Shown piece after piece: positions 16,256-24,788 of a stretch of DNA of 64,000 nucleotides. The notes beneath the pieces are model-generated. The model did not search any database. It was not told the DNA's origin and was given only the letters and a program-made list of their open reading frames with translations. Every line of letters starts with the position of its first letter. Positions within the stretch are counted from its first letter, which is position 1. The position numbers and the translations under genes were made by a program. Source of the DNA: Bacillota bacterium (lineage in GTDB: Bacteria; Bacillota; Sulfobacillia; Thermaerobacterales; RSA17); contig PKRI01000002.1 of NCBI GenBank assembly GCA_017577485.1, forward strand, positions 1 to 64,000. The letters run 5' to 3'.

Positions 16256-16300
16256 GTTTCCGAACAATCTTTGCTTCTGGTGGGGATAATATTCGCCTTC
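16256..16300 (+). promoter_or_regulatory. PurBox-like operator pair upstream of the pur operon
   Basis: GTTTCCGAACAAT (16256-16268) matches the Bacillus PurR PurBox AWWWCCGAACWWT at 12 of 13 positions. A weaker inverted copy, AATATTCGCCTTC (16288-16300), matches the reverse form at 9 of 13. The two CGAAC cores are 25 bases apart. The element is an AT-rich island in the 186-base gap before purE. The gap also holds a GATAAT (16285) and a TATACT (16369), possible -10 sites without good -35 hexamers. PurR repressing the operon when PRPP is low is known in Bacillus; its presence here is inferred. Confidence 0.55.
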
Positions 16301-16425
16301 CACCGCCGCGCTGGCCCGCGGCGCCCTTCTCACCCGGGTCGTCCTGGTCCTAGAGGCGAACGATAGGGTATACTCAAGCTGCGGCAGCCGCTCAAGCTCG
16401 AACGCCGGAGGGATGGTGAGCCCCT

Positions 16426-16956
16426 TTGTTCGCCACCGGCCCCGCGCCGCGGGTGGGCGTCCTGATGGGCAGCCGGTCGGACCTGCCCACCGTGCGCAAG
16501 GCTCTTGAGGTACTGGACGACCTGGAGGTTCCCTACGCGGTGACCATCGCATCGGCCCACCGCACGCCCCAGCGGGTGACGGCCTTCGTGGCCGACGCCG
16601 AGGCCCGGGGCGTGCAGGTGTTCATCGCCGCCGCCGGCGGCGCCGCGCACCTGGCCGGCGTGGTGGCCGCCCACACCCTGAAGCCGGTCATCGGCATCCC
16701 CTTGAAGGCCTGGGCCACCGACGGGCTGGACGCCCTGCTGAGCACCGTGCAGATGCCGGGGGGCGTACCCGTGGCCGCCGTGGCCGTGGACGGCGCCGTC
16801 AACGCCGCCCTGCTGGCCGCCCGCATCCTCGCCCTGCAGGATCCCGACCTGCGCCGGCGGCTGGAAGAGCACCGGCGCCGCCAGGCGGCGGCCGTCGAGG
16901 AGGCCGACGCGCTGCTGGCCGGGGAACTCGGGGGCGAGAAGGCGGGAAGGCCGTGA
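16426..16956 (+). CDS. purE: N5-carboxyaminoimidazole ribonucleotide mutase
   Basis: A 176-residue PurE, which makes CAIR in purine synthesis. Signatures are 'GVLMGSRSDLPT', 'SAHRTPQRV', 'AAGGAAHLAGVVAAHT' and 'MPGGVPVAAVAV', the class I form that normally uses N5-CAIR from PurK. No purK follows, although it does in Bacillus. The start is TTG because a TGA lies in frame just upstream. GGAGGG is about 14 bases away, somewhat long, and an in-frame GTG at 16453 is too late to keep the conserved N terminus intact. It is the first gene of the operon and overlaps purB as GTGA. Confidence 0.93.
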   Translation: MFATGPAPRVGVLMGSRSDLPTVRKALEVLDDLEVPYAVTIASAHRTPQRVTAFVADAEARGVQVFIAAAGGAAHLAGVVAAHTLKPVIGIPLKAWATDGLDALLSTVQMPGGVPVAAVAVDGAVNAALLAARILALQDPDLRRRLEEHRRRQAAAVEEADALLAGELGGEKAGRP

Positions 16957-18254
16957 TCCAGCGCTACACGCGGCCCGAGATGGGCCGGCTCTGGACCGCC
17001 GAGCACAAGTACGAAACCTGGCTGCGGGTGGAACTCCTGGCCCTGGAAGCCTGGGCCGACCTGGGCGTGGTGCCCCGGGAGGCCGTGGAAGAGATCCGCG
17101 CCAAAGCTGTGGTGGATCCCCGGCGCATCGCCGAGATCGAGGCCCAGGTGCACCACGACGTCATCGCCTTCACCACGGCGGTGGCCGAGCGGGTGGGTCC
17201 GGCCGCCCGCTGGTTCCATTACGGGCTCACGTCCACCGACGTGGTGGACACCGCCCAGTCCGTGATCCTGGTGGAGGCGGCCGACCTTCTGATCGCGGGT
17301 GCCGAGGAACTGGCCCAGGTCCTGAAGGAGCAGGCGCTGCGGCACCGGCACACGGTAATCATGGGCCGCACCCACGGCGTCCACGCCGAGCCCACCTCCT
17401 TCGGCCTCAAGTTCGCCCTGTGGTACTGCGAGATGCAGCGGAACCTGGAGCGCCTGCGCCGCGCCCGGGAGACGGTGCGGGTGGGCAAGATCTCGGGCGC
17501 CGTGGGCAACTACGCCCACGTGGACCCCGAGGTGGAGCGGCGGGTCTGCGCCGGGCTGGGCTTGGAGCCGGCGCCGGTTTCCACCCAGGTGCTGCAGAGG
17601 GACCGCCACGCCGAGTTCATGACCACCCTGGCCGTGGTGGGCGGCACCCTGGAGAAGATCGCCGTGGAGATCCGCCACCTGCAGCGGACCGAGGTCCGGG
17701 AGGTGGAAGAGCCGTTCCGCACCGGCCAGAAGGGCTCCTCGGCCATGCCCCACAAGCGCAACCCGGAGAAGTGCGAGCGCATCTCGGGGCTGGCCCGGGT
17801 GCTCAGGGCCAACGCCCTGGCGGCCCTGGAGAACCAGGCCCTGTGGCATGAGCGCGACATCTCCCACTCCTCGGTGGAGCGGGTGATCCTGCCGGACTCC
17901 ACCATCGTGCTGGACTACATGCTTCACCTGCTGACCACCGTCATCCGCGACCTGCACGTCTACCCCGAGGCCATGGCCGCCAACCTGAACCGGACGGGCG
18001 GCCTGATCTATTCCCAGCGGCTGCTGCTGGAACTGGTGGCGTCGGGCATGACCCGCGAGGAGGCCTACGCCGTGGTCCAGGAACTGGCCATGGCCGCCTG
18101 GCAGGGCGGCGCCACCTTCCAGGAGCGGGTGCTGTCGGACCCAAGGATCACGGGCCGCATCGCGCGGCCGGTGCTGGAAAGCCTGTTCGATCCCGGCTAC
18201 TACCTGCGGCGCGTGGACGAGATCTACCGCCGCCTGGGTTGGGAACAAGGGTAA
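16953..18254 (+). CDS. purB: Adenylosuccinate lyase
   Basis: A 433-residue member of the fumarase/aspartase superfamily. It cleaves SAICAR to AICAR and adenylosuccinate to AMP, releasing fumarate. The superfamily signature 'GSSAMPHKRNPEKCERI' is present, with 'HYGLTSTDVVDTA' and 'GRTHGVHAEPTSFG' forming the rest of the active site. Its length is normal. The GTG start overlaps the purE stop. Confidence 0.96.
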   Translation: MIQRYTRPEMGRLWTAEHKYETWLRVELLALEAWADLGVVPREAVEEIRAKAVVDPRRIAEIEAQVHHDVIAFTTAVAERVGPAARWFHYGLTSTDVVDTAQSVILVEAADLLIAGAEELAQVLKEQALRHRHTVIMGRTHGVHAEPTSFGLKFALWYCEMQRNLERLRRARETVRVGKISGAVGNYAHVDPEVERRVCAGLGLEPAPVSTQVLQRDRHAEFMTTLAVVGGTLEKIAVEIRHLQRTEVREVEEPFRTGQKGSSAMPHKRNPEKCERISGLARVLRANALAALENQALWHERDISHSSVERVILPDSTIVLDYMLHLLTTVIRDLHVYPEAMAANLNRTGGLIYSQRLLLELVASGMTREEAYAVVQELAMAAWQGGATFQERVLSDPRITGRIARPVLESLFDPGYYLRRVDEIYRRLGWEQG

Positions 18255-18275
18255 CAAGCGAGAGGGTGCGGTGCC

Positions 18276-19016
18276 GTGGAACCCAAAGCCGCCGGCATGC
18301 TGTACGAGGGCAAGGCCAAGATCGTCTATGCCACCGACGACCCCGACCTGGTGCTGGTGTTCTTCAAGGACGACGCCACCGCTTTCGACGGCAAGAAGCG
18401 CGCCGAGATCCCCGACAAGGGCCGCTGCAACAACCTGATCTCCGCCTGCCTGTTCGAGGTCCTGGAGCAGGCGGGCGTGCCCACCCACTTCGTGGACGTG
18501 GCGGGCCCCCGCCAGATGGTGGTGCGGCGCCTGGAGATGATCCCGCTGGAAGTGGTGGTGCGCAACGTGGCCGCCGGCAGCCTGGTGCGGCGCCTGGGCC
18601 TGGAAGAGGGCCGGGAACTGGACCCGCCGGTTATCGAGCTTTACTACAAGAACGACGCCCTGGGAGACCCGATGGTCAACCGGCACCACGTGCGGGCGCT
18701 GGGGGCGGCGGAGCCCGGCGAGATCGACGAGATGGAGCGCCTGGCCCTGCGGGTCAACCAGGTGCTGCGCCCGTTCCTGGCGGAGCGGGGGCTCAAGCTG
18801 GTGGACTTCAAGCTGGAGTTCGGCCGCGCCGGCGGCCGCATCGTGCTGGGCGACGAGATCTCCCCCGACACCTGCCGGTTTCGCGACATCGAAACCGGCG
18901 AGATCCTGGACAAGGACCGCTTCCGCCGGGACCTGGGCGGCGTCATCGATGCCTACCGGGAGGTCCTGCGGCGCCTGGTGGGCGACGAGGCCCTGCCCGG
19001 GGATGATGCCCGGTGA
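18276..19016 (+). CDS. purC: SAICAR synthetase
   Basis: A 246-residue enzyme joining CAIR and aspartate with ATP. 'MLYEGKAKIVYATDDPDLVLVFFKD' at the N terminus is the SAICAR synthetase ATP-binding start. 'PLEVVVRNVAAGSL', 'DFKLEFGR' and 'LGDEISPDTCRFRD' are conserved family segments. The GTG start follows GAGAGGG. Its end overlaps purS as GTGA. Confidence 0.96.
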   Translation: MEPKAAGMLYEGKAKIVYATDDPDLVLVFFKDDATAFDGKKRAEIPDKGRCNNLISACLFEVLEQAGVPTHFVDVAGPRQMVVRRLEMIPLEVVVRNVAAGSLVRRLGLEEGRELDPPVIELYYKNDALGDPMVNRHHVRALGAAEPGEIDEMERLALRVNQVLRPFLAERGLKLVDFKLEFGRAGGRIVLGDEISPDTCRFRDIETGEILDKDRFRRDLGGVIDAYREVLRRLVGDEALPGDDAR

Positions 19017-19285
19017 GCCGGCAGTTCACGGCCCACGTGCGGGTGACGCTCAAGCCGGGAGTGGTGGATCCCCAGGGCCGCGCGGTGCTGGGAGCCCTGC
19101 AGGCGCTGGGCTTCGCCGGCGTCGCTGACGTGCGGGTGGGCAAGTGGATCGCGGTGACCCTCACCGCCGAGAGCGAGGACGCAGCCCGCGGCGCGGTGGA
19201 CGCCATGTGCCGGCGGCTGCTGGCCAACCCGGTGCTGGAGGATTACCGGTTTGAACTGACCGCCGGTGCGGGTGAACGGCCGTGA
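19013..19285 (+). CDS. purS: FGAM synthase subunit PurS
   Basis: A 90-residue small subunit of the three-part formylglycinamidine ribonucleotide synthase (PurSQL). The 'VRVTLKPGVVDPQGRAV', 'GFAGVADVRVGKWI' and 'CRRLLANPVLEDYRFEL' pattern is diagnostic. PurS bridges PurQ and PurL and channels ammonia. It overlaps both neighbours by four bases, supporting 1:1 translation with purQ. Its presence marks the Gram-positive/archaeal type of pathway. Confidence 0.94.
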   Translation: MSRQFTAHVRVTLKPGVVDPQGRAVLGALQALGFAGVADVRVGKWIAVTLTAESEDAARGAVDAMCRRLLANPVLEDYRFELTAGAGERP

Positions 19286-20028
19286 CCGCGCCTGCGGCCC
19301 ACGCGCGCTTCCGGTTCGCCGTCATCGTGTTCCCCGGATCCAACTGCGACGTGGATGCCCACCGGGCCCTGGGCGAGGTGCTGGGCCAGGACGTGGAATA
19401 CGTCCGGCACGACGCCGGCGACCTGGACGGCTACGACGCGGTGATCCTGCCGGGGGGCTTTTCCTACGGCGACGCCCTGCGGGCCGGGGCCATCGCCGCC
19501 CTGTCGCCGGTGATGGCGGCGGTGGAGCGGTTCGCCTCCGCCGGCGGCCCCGTCCTGGGCATCTGCAACGGGTTTCAGATCCTCTGCGAGGCAGGGCTGC
19601 TGCCCGGGGCCCTCCACCGCAACCGCGACCTGAAGTTTCGCTGCCACGACGTGTTCGTGCGGGTGGAGGCGGGCCGCACGCCTTTCACCTGGGGCATCGA
19701 GCCCGGCACCGTGCTGCGCATGCCCATCGCCCACGGCGAGGGCTGCTACACCGCGCCGCCGGAGGTCCTGGAGGAACTGGAGCGGCGGGGGCAGGTGGTC
19801 TTCCGCTACGTGGACGCCGCCGGGCGCCGCGGCGGCGACGCCAACCCCAACGGGTCGGCCCACGACATCGCCGGCATCTGCAACGAGGCCGGCAACGTGG
19901 TGGGCCTGATGCCCCACCCCGAGCGCTGCGTCGAGCGCCTGATCGGCGGCGAGGACGGCCGGCGGGTCCTGGGGGCGGCGGTCCGCTGGCTGGCCGCCCG
20001 GAGGGAGCTGGTGACCGGTGGACGCTGA
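19282..20028 (+). CDS. purQ: FGAM synthase glutaminase subunit PurQ
   Basis: A 248-residue class I glutamine amidotransferase supplying ammonia to PurL. It begins 'FAVIVFPGSNCDVDAHRA', has the nucleophile in 'VLGICNGFQIL' and the catalytic His/Glu in 'MPHPER'. 'IAHGEGCY' is also PurQ-typical. It is about 20 residues longer than Bacillus PurQ, mostly in an N-terminal lead and small insertions. It overlaps purS by four bases and purL by eleven. Confidence 0.96.
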   Translation: MTAPAAHARFRFAVIVFPGSNCDVDAHRALGEVLGQDVEYVRHDAGDLDGYDAVILPGGFSYGDALRAGAIAALSPVMAAVERFASAGGPVLGICNGFQILCEAGLLPGALHRNRDLKFRCHDVFVRVEAGRTPFTWGIEPGTVLRMPIAHGEGCYTAPPEVLEELERRGQVVFRYVDAAGRRGGDANPNGSAHDIAGICNEAGNVVGLMPHPERCVERLIGGEDGRRVLGAAVRWLAARRELVTGGR

Positions 20029-22261
20029 AGCCGCCCGGGCTGCCCCGGCCGCCCGCTGGGAACGGGTGGGCCTGACGGAAGACGAGTACCGGCGCCTGGT
20101 GGACCTGCTGGGCCGGGAGCCCAACGACCTGGAACTGGAAATGGTCGGGGTGATGTGGTCCGAGCACTGCTCCTACAAGAGTTCGAAGGTGCACCTGCGG
20201 CGGCTGCCCAGCGAGGGTCCCCAGGTGCTGATGGGCCCCGGCGAGAACGCGGGCGTGCTGGACCTGGGCGACGGGACGGCGGTGGCCCTGCGCTGCGAGA
20301 GCCACAACCACCCCTCGGCGGTGGAGCCGGTCCAGGGCGCGGCCACCGGGGTGGGCGGCATCCTGCGGGACATCTTCACCGTCGGCGCCCGGCCCATCGC
20401 CCTGCTGGACTCGCTGCGCTTCGGCCCGCCGGAGCGGGAGCGGAACCGCTACCTGCTGGGCGGCGTGGTGTCCGGCATCGCGGGCTACGGCAACCCCGTG
20501 GGCGTACCCACCGTCGGCGGCGAGGTGTATTTCGAGGACTGCTACGCGGATAATCCCCTGGTCAACGTCATGGCCGTGGGCGTCCTGCCCCGGGACCGCA
20601 TCGTCCGGGGCAGGGCCGAGGGCGTGGGCAACCCGGTGTTTGTGGTGGGTGCCCGCACCGGCCGCGACGGCATCCACGGCGCCAGCCTGCTGGCGTCCCG
20701 GGAATTCGACCAGCAGGCCGAGGACCTCAGGCCTGAGGTTCAGGTGGGCGATCCCTTCCTGGAAAAGCTGCTGATCGAGGCCTGCCTGGAGTTGACGGCC
20801 GGCGACGCGGTGGTGGGCGTCAATGACCTGGGCGCCGCGGGCCTGACGTCGGCCTGTTCCGAGACCGCCTCCCGGGCCGGGCAGGGCATCGAGATCGACG
20901 TGGCCCGGGTGCCGCGGCGGGAACCGGGCATGACGCCCGACGAGGTCATGCTCTCCGAGTCCCAGGAGCGGATGCTGATCATCGCCCGGGCGGGCCGCGA
21001 GGACGAGGTGCGCCGGGTCTTCACCCGCTGGGGGTTGGAGGCCGCCGAGATCGGCCGCGTCACCGGCGACGGCATGTTCCGGGTGCGGGACGGGGACCGG
21101 GTGGTGGCCGAACTGCCGGCCCGCATCCTGACGGAGCAGGCGCCGGTCTACCGGAGGCCGGCGGCGCCGCCGGCGGACCTGGAGGAGCGGTGGCGCCTGC
21201 CGCGCCTGGAAGAGCCGGGCCCCGGCGACACCGCCCACTGGACGGCGGCGCTGGAGCGGCTCCTGGGCTCCCCCAACCTGTGCTCGCGGCGGTGGATCTG
21301 GCAGCAGTACGATTACCAGGTGCGCACCAACACCGTGGTGGTCCCCGGTGCCGACGCCGCGGTGCTGCGGGTGCCCGGCAGCCGCAAGGGGATCGCCCTG
21401 GCCGTGGACGGCAACGGCCGCCTGGCCTGGCTGGACCCCGACCGCGGCGCCCGGCTCATCGTGGCCGAGGCCGCCCGCAACGTGGCCTGCACCGGCGCCC
21501 GGCCCCTGGGCCTGACCAACTGCCTCAACTTCGCCAGTCCCGAGCGGCCCGAGACCATGTGGGCCTTCTCGGCCGTCATCGACGGCATGGCCGAGGCCGC
21601 CCGGGCCCTGGGCACGCCGGTCACCGGCGGCAACGTTTCCTTCTACAACGAGACCATGGGCCGCGGCGTCTACCCGACGCCGGTGGTCGGCATGCTGGGC
21701 GTCATCGACGACCTGGAGAAGGTGGTCACCCCCGGCTTCAAGGCTGAAGGCGACGCGCTGGTGCTGCTGGGGGCGCCGGCCGCCGGCCTGGCCGGCAGCG
21801 AGTACCTGAAGGTGGTGCACGGCCTGGTGCGGGGACGGCCTCCGCTGGTGGACCTGGACCTGGAGCGGCGGCTCATCGACCTGCTGGTGGAGGCCGCCGC
21901 CGCCGGCCTGCTGCGCTCGGCCCACGACCTGTCCGACGGCGGCGCGGCGGTGGCCCTGGCCGAGGCCTGCTTCGCCGCGGAGCCCGGCGCCGCCGGCGCC
22001 GAGGTGGCGCTGCCGGAGGCGGGCAGCGCCGCCGAGGTCCTCTTCGGCGAGGGGCCGTCGCGGGTCCTGGTCAGCACCGCTCCGGGCGACCTGCAGCGGC
22101 TGCTGGACCTGGCCGGCCGCCTGGCGGTGCCGGCCGCCGTCATCGGCGCCGCCGGCGGCGGGCGCCTGCGCATCCGCATCGGCGGCGCCCTGGCCGTGGA
22201 CGCTGAGGTGCAGCGGCTGCACCGCCCCTGGAGCGAGGCGATGGCCCGATGGATGGCCTGA
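20018..22261 (+). CDS. purL: FGAM synthase large subunit PurL (small type)
   Basis: A 747-residue ATP-dependent amidotransferase subunit that converts FGAR to FGAM. 'GVMWSEHCSYKSSK' is the family's conserved N-terminal motif. 'GVGGILRDIFTVGARPIAL' and the second-half repeats 'TGARPLGLTNCLNF' and 'DLSDGGAAVALAE' show the duplicated AIR-synthetase-like fold. It lacks the fused glutaminase domain of the proteobacterial ~1300-residue enzyme and therefore needs PurS and PurQ, which are adjacent. The GTG start lies inside the end of purQ. Confidence 0.96.
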   Translation: MDAEAARAAPAARWERVGLTEDEYRRLVDLLGREPNDLELEMVGVMWSEHCSYKSSKVHLRRLPSEGPQVLMGPGENAGVLDLGDGTAVALRCESHNHPSAVEPVQGAATGVGGILRDIFTVGARPIALLDSLRFGPPERERNRYLLGGVVSGIAGYGNPVGVPTVGGEVYFEDCYADNPLVNVMAVGVLPRDRIVRGRAEGVGNPVFVVGARTGRDGIHGASLLASREFDQQAEDLRPEVQVGDPFLEKLLIEACLELTAGDAVVGVNDLGAAGLTSACSETASRAGQGIEIDVARVPRREPGMTPDEVMLSESQERMLIIARAGREDEVRRVFTRWGLEAAEIGRVTGDGMFRVRDGDRVVAELPARILTEQAPVYRRPAAPPADLEERWRLPRLEEPGPGDTAHWTAALERLLGSPNLCSRRWIWQQYDYQVRTNTVVVPGADAAVLRVPGSRKGIALAVDGNGRLAWLDPDRGARLIVAEAARNVACTGARPLGLTNCLNFASPERPETMWAFSAVIDGMAEAARALGTPVTGGNVSFYNETMGRGVYPTPVVGMLGVIDDLEKVVTPGFKAEGDALVLLGAPAAGLAGSEYLKVVHGLVRGRPPLVDLDLERRLIDLLVEAAAAGLLRSAHDLSDGGAAVALAEACFAAEPGAAGAEVALPEAGSAAEVLFGEGPSRVLVSTAPGDLQRLLDLAGRLAVPAAVIGAAGGGRLRIRIGGALAVDAEVQRLHRPWSEAMARWMA

Positions 22262-23724
22262 GGAATTCCCTGGACGGCCTGAGGGAAGCGTGCGGCGTGT
22301 TCGCCGTCCACGACCACCCCGAGGCGGTACGGCTCACCTACTACGGCCTCTACGCCCTGCAGCACCGGGGTCAGGAGAGCGCCGGCATCGCCGCCTGCCG
22401 CCCGGGTGAGGAGATCTGCCACTACCGGGCCATGGGCCTGGTGTCGGAGGCCTTCGACGCCGAAACCCTGGAGCGGCTGGCCGGCGGGCCCGGCGGGCTC
22501 GGGCCCCGCACCGTGGCCCTGGGTCACGTGCGCTACTCCACCACCGGCGCCAGCCGCATCGAGAACGCCCAGCCGCTGGTCATGTCCTGCCGCGGCAGCC
22601 AGCTGGCCCTGGCCCACAACGGCAACCTGGTGGACGCCGCCGGCTGGCGCGGGCGCCTGGAGGCCGAGGGCGCCATCTTCCAGACCACCACCGACACCGA
22701 GGTCATCGCCCACCTGGCGGCCCGCCGCAAGGGCTCCTGGCCCGAGGCGCTGGCCGCGGCGGTGGCCCAGGTGCAGGGCGGGTACGCCATCGCTGCCCTG
22801 ACGCCCGAGGGCATCTTCGCCGCCCGGGACCCCCACGGCATCCGGCCCCTGGTGCTGGGCCGCCTGGACGGGGCCTACGTGCTGGCGTCGGAAACCTGCG
22901 CCCTGGACACGGTGGGCGCCCGCCTGCTGCGCGAGGTGGAGCCGGGCGAGTGGCTGTGGATCGACGGCAGCGGGCTGCGGGGCGGCCGCCTGGCGCCGCC
23001 CGGGCCCCGAGCCTTCTGCATCTTCGAGTTCATCTACTTCGCCCGGCCCGACAGCGTCTTCCAGGGCCGGGCGGTCCACGAGGTGCGCAAGGAATTGGGC
23101 CGGCTGCTGGCCCGGGAAGCGCCGGTGGACGCCGACGTGGTCATCGGCGTGCCCGAGTCCAGCCTGCCGGCGGCCGCCGGCTACGGCGAGGAAGCGGGCC
23201 TGCCGGTGGAATTGGGCCTGATCAAGAACCGCTACGTGGGCCGCAGTTTCATCCGGCCCGGCAGCGCCGACCGCGCCGAGGCCGTGCGCATCAAGCTGAA
23301 CCCCATCCGCGGCGTGGTGGAGGGCCGGCGCGTGGTGCTGGTGGACGACTCCCTGGTGAGGGGCACCACGGCCTCGCGCCTGGTCCGGCTCCTGCGGGAC
23401 GCCGGCGCCGCCCAGGTTCACCTGCGGATCACCTCGCCGCCCTACCGGTTCTCCTGCCATTACGGGGTCGACACCGCCGACCGCAGCCAGCTGATGGCGT
23501 CCCAGCGGCAAATCGAGGACATCCGGGCCGCGGTGGGGGCCGACAGCCTGCACTTCCTGTCGGCCGAGGCCATGCTGGCGGCCACCGGCCTGGACTCGGA
23601 ATCCTTCTGCCTGGGCTGCTTCACCGGACGGTACCCGGTGGCCCCCGACGCCGCGGGAGGCGCCGGGGCCCAGGCGGGCCGGCCGCGGTCCCCCGCCAGG
23701 TCCGGGAAGGTGGAAGTGTCGTGA
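22249..23724 (+). CDS. purF: Amidophosphoribosyltransferase (glutamine PRPP amidotransferase)
   Basis: The first committed enzyme of purine synthesis, 491 residues. The nucleophile is C15 in 'EACGVFAV', so residues 1-14 form a propeptide that must be cleaved, as in the Bacillus enzyme. 'GHVRYSTTGAS' and 'HNGNLVD' belong to the Ntn glutaminase. 'VVLVDDSLVRGTT' is the PRPP loop. Cysteines in 'AFCIFEF', 'FSCHYG' and 'FCLGCF' match the [4Fe-4S] ligands of the Gram-positive type. The ATG start overlaps the purL end by 13 bases. The C-terminal ~25 residues are a low-complexity tail. Confidence 0.96.
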   Translation: MDGLRNSLDGLREACGVFAVHDHPEAVRLTYYGLYALQHRGQESAGIAACRPGEEICHYRAMGLVSEAFDAETLERLAGGPGGLGPRTVALGHVRYSTTGASRIENAQPLVMSCRGSQLALAHNGNLVDAAGWRGRLEAEGAIFQTTTDTEVIAHLAARRKGSWPEALAAAVAQVQGGYAIAALTPEGIFAARDPHGIRPLVLGRLDGAYVLASETCALDTVGARLLREVEPGEWLWIDGSGLRGGRLAPPGPRAFCIFEFIYFARPDSVFQGRAVHEVRKELGRLLAREAPVDADVVIGVPESSLPAAAGYGEEAGLPVELGLIKNRYVGRSFIRPGSADRAEAVRIKLNPIRGVVEGRRVVLVDDSLVRGTTASRLVRLLRDAGAAQVHLRITSPPYRFSCHYGVDTADRSQLMASQRQIEDIRAAVGADSLHFLSAEAMLAATGLDSESFCLGCFTGRYPVAPDAAGGAGAQAGRPRSPARSGKVEVS

Positions 23725-24788
23725 ACCCTCTGGACTACCGCTCCGCCGGCGTCGACCGCGACCGGGCCGCCCGGACGGTGGCCGCCATCGCCCGCCACGC
23801 CGCCCGGACCCGCCGTCCCGAGCAGATCGCCGGCATCGGCGGCTTCGCCGGGGCCATGGCCCTGCCGGGCGGCTACCGGCGCCCGGTGCTGTGCGCGGCG
23901 GCCGACGGCGTGGGCACCAAACTGCTGCTGCTGCGCGCCGCCGGGCGCATGCACACCGCGGGCGTGGACCTGGTGGCCATGAACGTCAACGACCTGCTGG
24001 CCTGCGGTGCCGAGCCGCTGTTCTTCCTGGACTACGTGGCCGCCGGCCGCCTGAAACCCGAAGAGATCGCAGCGGCCGCCGCCGGCATGGCCGACGCCTG
24101 CGTGGAAGCCGGCTGCACGCTGCTGGGCGGCGAGACCGCGGAGGTCCCTGACCTGCTGCGGGAGGGCGACCTGGAGATGGCCGGGTTCGCCGTGGGCATC
24201 TGCGAGGAGGACCGGCTCCTGGACGGCAGGCGGGTCAGCCCCGGCGACGCCGTCATCGGCCTGGCCTCCACCGGTCCCCACAGCAACGGCTTCACCCTGG
24301 TGCGCCGGGTGCTGGCCCGGGCGGGACTGCTGGACGCAAACGGCCGGCCGGATACGGGCTACGTGCCGGAGGGCTGGGACCGGCCCCTGGTGGACGCCCT
24401 GCTCGCCCCCACCCGCATCTACGTCCGGGCCCTGCGGCCGCTGCTGGAGGCCGGGCGGGTCTCGGCGCTGGCCCACATCACCGGCGGCGGGCTGCCCGAA
24501 AACCTGCCGCGGGTCCTGGGTCCGGGCCTGGGCATCCGCCTGGACCCCGGGGCCTGGGAGGTGCCGCCGGTCTTCGCCTGGCTGGCCGCAGCCGGCGGCA
24601 TCGAACCGGCTGAGATGTACCGCACCTTCAACATGGGAATCGGTTTCGCCGTGATCGCGCCGGCCGCTGAAGCCGAGGACGTTCGGGCGCAGCTGGCGTC
24701 GGCCCTGGGCGCCCCCGCCTGGATCATCGGCGAGGTGGCCCGCGGCCGGGGCGTGACGGGGCTGCCCGGAAAGGAGCCGGAAGCATGA
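23721..24788 (+). CDS. purM: AIR synthetase (phosphoribosylformylglycinamidine cyclo-ligase)
   Basis: A 355-residue enzyme closing the imidazole ring to make AIR. It begins 'LDYRSAGVDRDRA' and contains 'AADGVGTKLLLL', 'MNVNDLLACGAEPLFFLDY', 'LLGGETAEVPDL', 'GLASTGPHSNG' and 'HITGGGLPENL', all conserved. The GTG start overlaps purF as GTGA and the stop overlaps the next gene as ATGA. Confidence 0.96.
   Translation: MNPLDYRSAGVDRDRAARTVAAIARHAARTRRPEQIAGIGGFAGAMALPGGYRRPVLCAAADGVGTKLLLLRAAGRMHTAGVDLVAMNVNDLLACGAEPLFFLDYVAAGRLKPEEIAAAAAGMADACVEAGCTLLGGETAEVPDLLREGDLEMAGFAVGICEEDRLLDGRRVSPGDAVIGLASTGPHSNGFTLVRRVLARAGLLDANGRPDTGYVPEGWDRPLVDALLAPTRIYVRALRPLLEAGRVSALAHITGGGLPENLPRVLGPGLGIRLDPGAWEVPPVFAWLAAAGGIEPAEMYRTFNMGIGFAVIAPAAEAEDVRAQLASALGAPAWIIGEVARGRGVTGLPGKEPEA

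Noticed and set aside
16369..16374. TATACT as the pur operon promoter -10
   Set aside because: No acceptable -35 hexamer lies 16-18 bases upstream, so it is mentioned only as a possibility.
16240..16425. Purine riboswitch in the purE leader
   Set aside because: I could not find the three-way-junction core or the paired loops. The PurBox-like element explains the region better.
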